A stretch of DNA of 64,000 nucleotides, taken from positions 2,668,501-2,732,500 of the forward strand of contig CM072347.1 of assembly GCA_036874045.1 (NCBI GenBank), in the 5' to 3' direction. Shown here one piece after another: positions 59,655 to 64,000 of this stretch. This stretch comes from Cymodocea nodosa. Lineage: Eukaryota > Streptophyta > Magnoliopsida > Alismatales > Cymodoceaceae. Positions within the stretch are counted from its first letter, which is position 1. The number at the start of each line of letters is the position of its first letter. Made by a program: the position numbers and the translations under genes. The notes under the pieces are model-generated. The model did no database searches and was not told the DNA's origin. It worked only from the letters and a program-made list of their open reading frames with translations.

Positions 59655-62080
59655 ATGACATCTAAACCTCTCCTTAATTGTTAACTATTGAAGATAGAGG
59701 TGGATACTTAGAAAAATATTATTACTTGAGATACATTCAGGACCCTCTTGTGTTAAGGAAATTACAACACATTTGTATCTCATTGAGTATTGAGCCAACA
59801 TATGAGCACACTCATTGGCTTCTCTATAAACACCTCTCATCTCTACTTCTTGCATCTCCTGCAGCAAGGACTGACAATCTCTAACGAATTCATCAGCCTC
59901 CCAGTTGGGATGTGAATTACTCACCTTTAGTTGTTGCCAAAATTCACTGCAGTCAGATTCAATAATCACCCTTCTCCACTCTATAACTTTCACCATCTAG
60001 AGGGCTTGTTGAACACCATTAGCTCCTGTTACAAGTGGGGGTCTAAAATGGATATAAGAACTTACGTGATTTCCATTCTCATCTCTTCAAACCATTGCAA
60101 TAGCTGAGCAACTCTGAACACTGGCACCCACATTTCTTTTAATCCACCTCTGGTGGACAAGGCTAGTAGAAATTTTTTGGTAGTAATTTAGATTTGAATT
60201 TTTCATACCTGCAATTCATTAGCCTTTTCTGGATGGATACATCTGTTACTTCAAAGACTTTCTTACATCTTGCTTTCCATGTCATCCTCAATGTGTAGGC
60301 AACCATACAAAAGATATGGTTTTTTCTGATTTTGTTTTTTTTTGAGTCCATCTCAAGAGCCAATCTTCAAAATGATCACCTGGAACACATCTCTAGCCAC
60401 TCTCCATCTGTTCCCATACTTGCTAATTTTCTTACATAAAACAAAAGCATGTAATAGATTTTTAGCCAACAGAAAATCTCTGAAGTACCAATGTTCATTT
60501 TGAATATATTTCTCTTCCGAAGCAGTGCATCTTGTAGACAATGCTGCAAGAGGGTAGGCACCTTAGGCTGCAAACCTTTTTTCCCTTTCAAGAGTCTCTA
60601 GGGAAAGGTAACCTCTTTACACGTACGTCTTGAGGCAGTTCTCCTTGTTAAATCATCCCAAAAGCTTGAATAGGCTGTATTAACATTATAGTTTCCATTT
60701 TTACTTGGAAGCCATTCTATCTTGAATGGATGGGCTATCAAGCACATAAATTCTCAAAATTGCTTCTACAGCAGCCTGATCAAACAGCCCACTTATCAAA
60801 TCTGCATTCCATTGTTTAGTTCCTGATCAAATAATTCCTTCACTTATTGTGGCAACCGGGCTTGAGCATTTCGTGAGAAGGTGTTAATTCAAAAGGAAAG
60901 CCATGGATCCATCTGTTTTCCCAAATATTAATTGTACTTCTATTGGAGACCTTCCATAGAACATGATGTTTTATCAGCTCCTTGACTTCTAAAATTGCAA
61001 GCCTAGATTGAGCACCTCCTTTTCTTTGATATTTCCAGAAGTTTGCATCTTTGACATATTTAGATTATGCGTCCATATTGTGTTTGGTGAGCTGATTATT
61101 TTCCAAACCAACGTAGCCATCAAGGCCTGGTTCATAATCTTCATCTTCATCACACCTTTACCTTCTAGTTTATGTGACATTTGAAAAGTCTGCCAAGATT
61201 TAAAAAGGGGAATCCAAAATCTTTGAAGAGAATTAAGGTAGGGTTGTCAAGCTTTATTTCCGTCCTGTGACACCTTTATTTATACCTTTCATGCATGAAG
61301 AGAATTAAGGTAAGGTTGTCAAGTCATTTATTCTCCCTTTAAAATCTTTGAAATGTTTTCTCTTCCATCGACGTAAGATGGGCTGCAAATTTTTGCACTT
61401 GTGTCACAGGACTCTTCAACTCCAACCACACTTCATTTTTTTGACATCCATTCATGGTCATTAATTAACATGGATTCAAATTTAAACCATTTTGGTTTAT
61501 GATACCTTCTACTTGCCAAATTTGGTAGTATGGGACAGTGATCAGTTCCTATTGCAGACAAATGCCTTACTGAGACTTTTGGAAACTTCACACGCTAGTC
61601 CCCTACTGCCATTACTTAATCAATTTTCTCCTTTATTAACAAATGAGCGGCTCTTCTATTAGTCCAATTGTAAATAAACTGGATTCATGAATCCCAAATC
61701 CACCAAACTTGTATTTGAAGCAAAATCTCTGAATTCTTCAATTAATTCTTTTTTGCACTGGCTGTACACCCCATATCTCCTTTGCATCAAGAATTGAATT
61801 GAAATCTCTTGGACACATCCAAGGAATTTTGATTTGTTGGACAATGCCTAAGAGCCTCTCTAAGGCGTCTTTCCTGTCGATTTTTCTGGGATCCCATAGA
61901 CACCCACAATAGTCCAATCTTCATTTCCTTGCTCATCTAAGAGAATAACTACAATACAGCTTTGATCTGCATACCAAATTTTAATAGGTAGAGTTGTGTC
62001 CTACAACATCCACAAGCCACCTGAGTTTCCAATTGATTGTGCAACATAGTTAACTTTTAGTGAAATTTTATTCAAAATTT
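59655..62080 (-). mobile_element. L1-type LINE remnant with RNase H domain, RT core missing
   Basis: Read on the minus strand: an endonuclease remnant at about 61860-61660 (PRDFNSILDAKE, a worn GDFN block, then ILRFCFKYKFGGFGIHESSL). After a gap, 61180-60989 carries MKMKIMNQALMATLVWKIIS, the block after the RT palm. A zf-RVT-like region lies at about 60590-60380, linker frames run to about 60163, and at 59996-59685 there is an RNase H domain (VIIESDCSEFWQQL ... VYREANECAHMLAQ). The RT palm (YxDD) is absent between about 61190 and 61400. In-frame stops separate the parts. Confidence 0.7.
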
Positions 62081-63660
62081 TCTTAGACATTTTTTTAATA
62101 GGAGAGGGCATTTTTAAAAAAAATTCCATTTAGATGGGTTCGTGCTCACTCTGTCTTAATCTACCTCATTTAGTACAGTAATCAAACGTACGTTTCTTTA
62201 TCCTATTACTCAGTTTACCCATGAATTTACTATAGGTTTACCTACTAATCTATAGCTATTACAAATTCTTTTATCTTTTATATTTAACAGGTAAGGCTAT
62301 TGTTCAGTCAATTTTTAGTACCCATTTTTAACTTGTTTTCATGGAAATTTTCGGGATTTTATTGAATATTTAGTATCCAATATGGTTAAAATTAGGATAA
62401 TTTCTCCTAAGTCTTGGTGTAGCTTGTTTACTTCACAAGTGTTGAAATTGGTGAATCATGGATTTTTAATGATTATTATGCACTTGTGACTACATGAAAA
62501 TTCATTTCATAGACTTGTAATATGCATTTGAATTGTGGGAAAAATAAAGTAAAATACATTAGTAATTCATATGCATTGTACTATAGGGCAGTCCTTGCAT
62601 TAATTCTAGAAATTTTCATGTGAATGCGATGAAATTATAAATTGCATGTAATTGAATCTTGAAATTGATTATTACTAAGAAAGTAACCATAAATTTCATG
62701 ATTATGATGAGATTCAAGTGGAGGTTGCTCTAGTGAGGAGGTCTACATGTGCTGTCGATCTTCGACAAAGCCTTAAGATCGATTTTAGTAACTTAATCTC
62801 CTAAGTTGTTGAATTTTCTTTAGAGATTTGGTGACTTAACTTATTTCTTACCGTTCACCTTTTGCGAAGATTCCATATAGCAATGATTTATTTATGCACC
62901 CTCTATTGTGATTTAATTTGTAGAACTCATAAGATTTTATTTTTCATTGGTTGTAATCGTGAATTGTATGCTCAATTGATGTTATTCTGATTGCTAATAA
63001 TTGCAAGAATATTCTAGAAGATCTGGGGCACAAACTACTACTAGAGAGTTATAAAAAGGGACTTGATAGCTACAGAAAAGAGGAACCAAATTTGGGGGAG
63101 TGAAATTGCAAAAGAATTTTAGAGGTGGGAGGTGTGCCATTGCTGGAGGAAGGGGCATACATTCCAAGCAAGGAAGAAGAAGAAGAGGAGTTCACCTTGG
63201 TGCTCGGTTGAAGCCTTTGCCACCCACAATTGAAGAGGTAGGGTCTTAGAGTGGTGACAACACCTAGGACTTCCACTAATTCTTTGGACTGAGGGCTAAG
63301 AGACGACTTCTCTCTCCAAATTCATATCAATTGCCTTTTTACCTTTTTTAGGGAATTGAATTCACCTATAAATACTAGTTTTATCAATTCCTAATCTTTA
63401 TACTTAGTTATTTACAAATCTAAGTTAATTTGGATAGTTAGGACCTCTAATTAGGCATTTCATTGAAATTAGAGGATGCTTAACCCATTTTAACACAATT
63501 TGTAAGTAAGGTATGGTTTGTGTACTCGGAATTTGATGGAATTGAAAATTTTTTTCGTTAGATTCTGAGACATGGAGTGTTTGTGCATTTTGGAATTCAA
63601 ATTCTTTGAGAAAATAAATTCTAAACATGTGTAAAGGTTGGGAAAATAAATTCTCAACCT
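62081..63660. other. Unclassified intergenic DNA
   Basis: No gene was recognised. A 'gaagaagaagaagagga' run lies near 63173. Open frames at 63070-63276 and 63425-63628 (minus) have no known product. Around 63560-63600 the phrase 'gtgtttgtgcattttggaat' resembles text at 7210-7240. Confidence 0.35.
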
Positions 63661-64000
63661 AAAAGGTTGAAATTCAATTTCCTAGACCATCTCCTCACCC
63701 TCGACGCTCGTCTCCTCACGATTTGTCGTCGCTCATTCGTTGCTACTTGTTTGTTGCACTTGACTCCTTACAGTCTGCCATCGCTTGGGGTTTGTGTGCT
63801 CGTCTCCTTGCATGGTACCCAAATTTGCTCATGTTGTAGCATTGCACATCTTCGCTATTGGAATTTGGAAGTACCAGACTCATCCATGTGGTTTGGTGAG
63901 GAAGTTGTGGGAAGCATCGTCGATGGTAGACCATGCGATCAGTGCTACAATGGAGGAGATTGATGAGGAGCTTGACATTGTGCCGAGCTTCAAGGGATTC
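63661..64000 (+). other. GC-richer open segment running off the right edge
   Basis: Base composition rises sharply at 63690. A frame from 63951 reads MEEIDEELDIVPSFKGF to the end of the window in an acidic, plausible coding style. The longer frame 63667-63963 is in another phase. This may be the 5' part of a gene lying mostly outside the window; no family was recognised. Confidence 0.35.

Overview
The window is AT-rich nuclear DNA from a flowering plant. The evidence is split genes with GT-AG introns, a plant-type PP2A B'' subunit, a plant casein kinase 1-like (CKL) kinase, a phytochelatin synthase remnant, an Au-like SINE, and L1, RTE, hAT and Copia-like elements. The species cannot be fixed from the sequence. 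Everything below was read by eye, so family names are recognitions and not search results.

Layout. 1-5.6 kb: an L1 scrap and a 3.4-kb decayed hAT transposon (1394-4836) with terminal inverted repeats, a BED-finger remnant and a C-terminal hATC remnant. 5.6-23 kb: a nested repeat complex. A 14.3-kb LTR-retrotransposon-derived composite (7927-22226), flanked by the 5-bp target duplication AAAAG, sits in one arm of a long inverted repeat. It holds a full LTR pair (7927-9156, 15922-17175), a gag remnant without a recognisable pol, a second ORF resembling the PF20167-type 'putative plant transposon protein' family, an inverted second copy of that ORF region, and a third, truncated LTR. 23-26 kb: a three-exon 5' remnant of a phytochelatin synthase gene (minus strand) with a small MITE in intron 1. 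26-29.8 kb: intergenic DNA with an 82-bp GC-rich duplication and a 1-kb MITE with an 8-bp target duplication.

29.8-42 kb: an intact PP2A B'' regulatory subunit gene (plus strand, 12 coding exons, 540 codons). 42.4-55.1 kb: an intact CKL kinase gene (minus strand, 14 coding exons, 457 codons), convergent with the PP2A gene. Both have introns loaded with L1, RTE, hAT and SINE fragments, and their exon phases close exactly. 55.6-64 kb: mostly intergenic, with a GC-rich patch, degenerate tandem repeats, an L1 remnant lacking most of its reverse transcriptase, and an open, more GC-rich segment running off the right edge.

Function. The PP2A subunit and the CKL kinase are the only two genes that look complete. 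One is a phosphatase targeting subunit with calcium-binding EF hands, the other a Ser/Thr kinase; nothing in the sequence shows they are co-regulated. The most unusual structures are the palindromic retroelement composite and its shared short-motif arrays, and a recent 120-bp duplication across the exon 8 acceptor of the PP2A gene.
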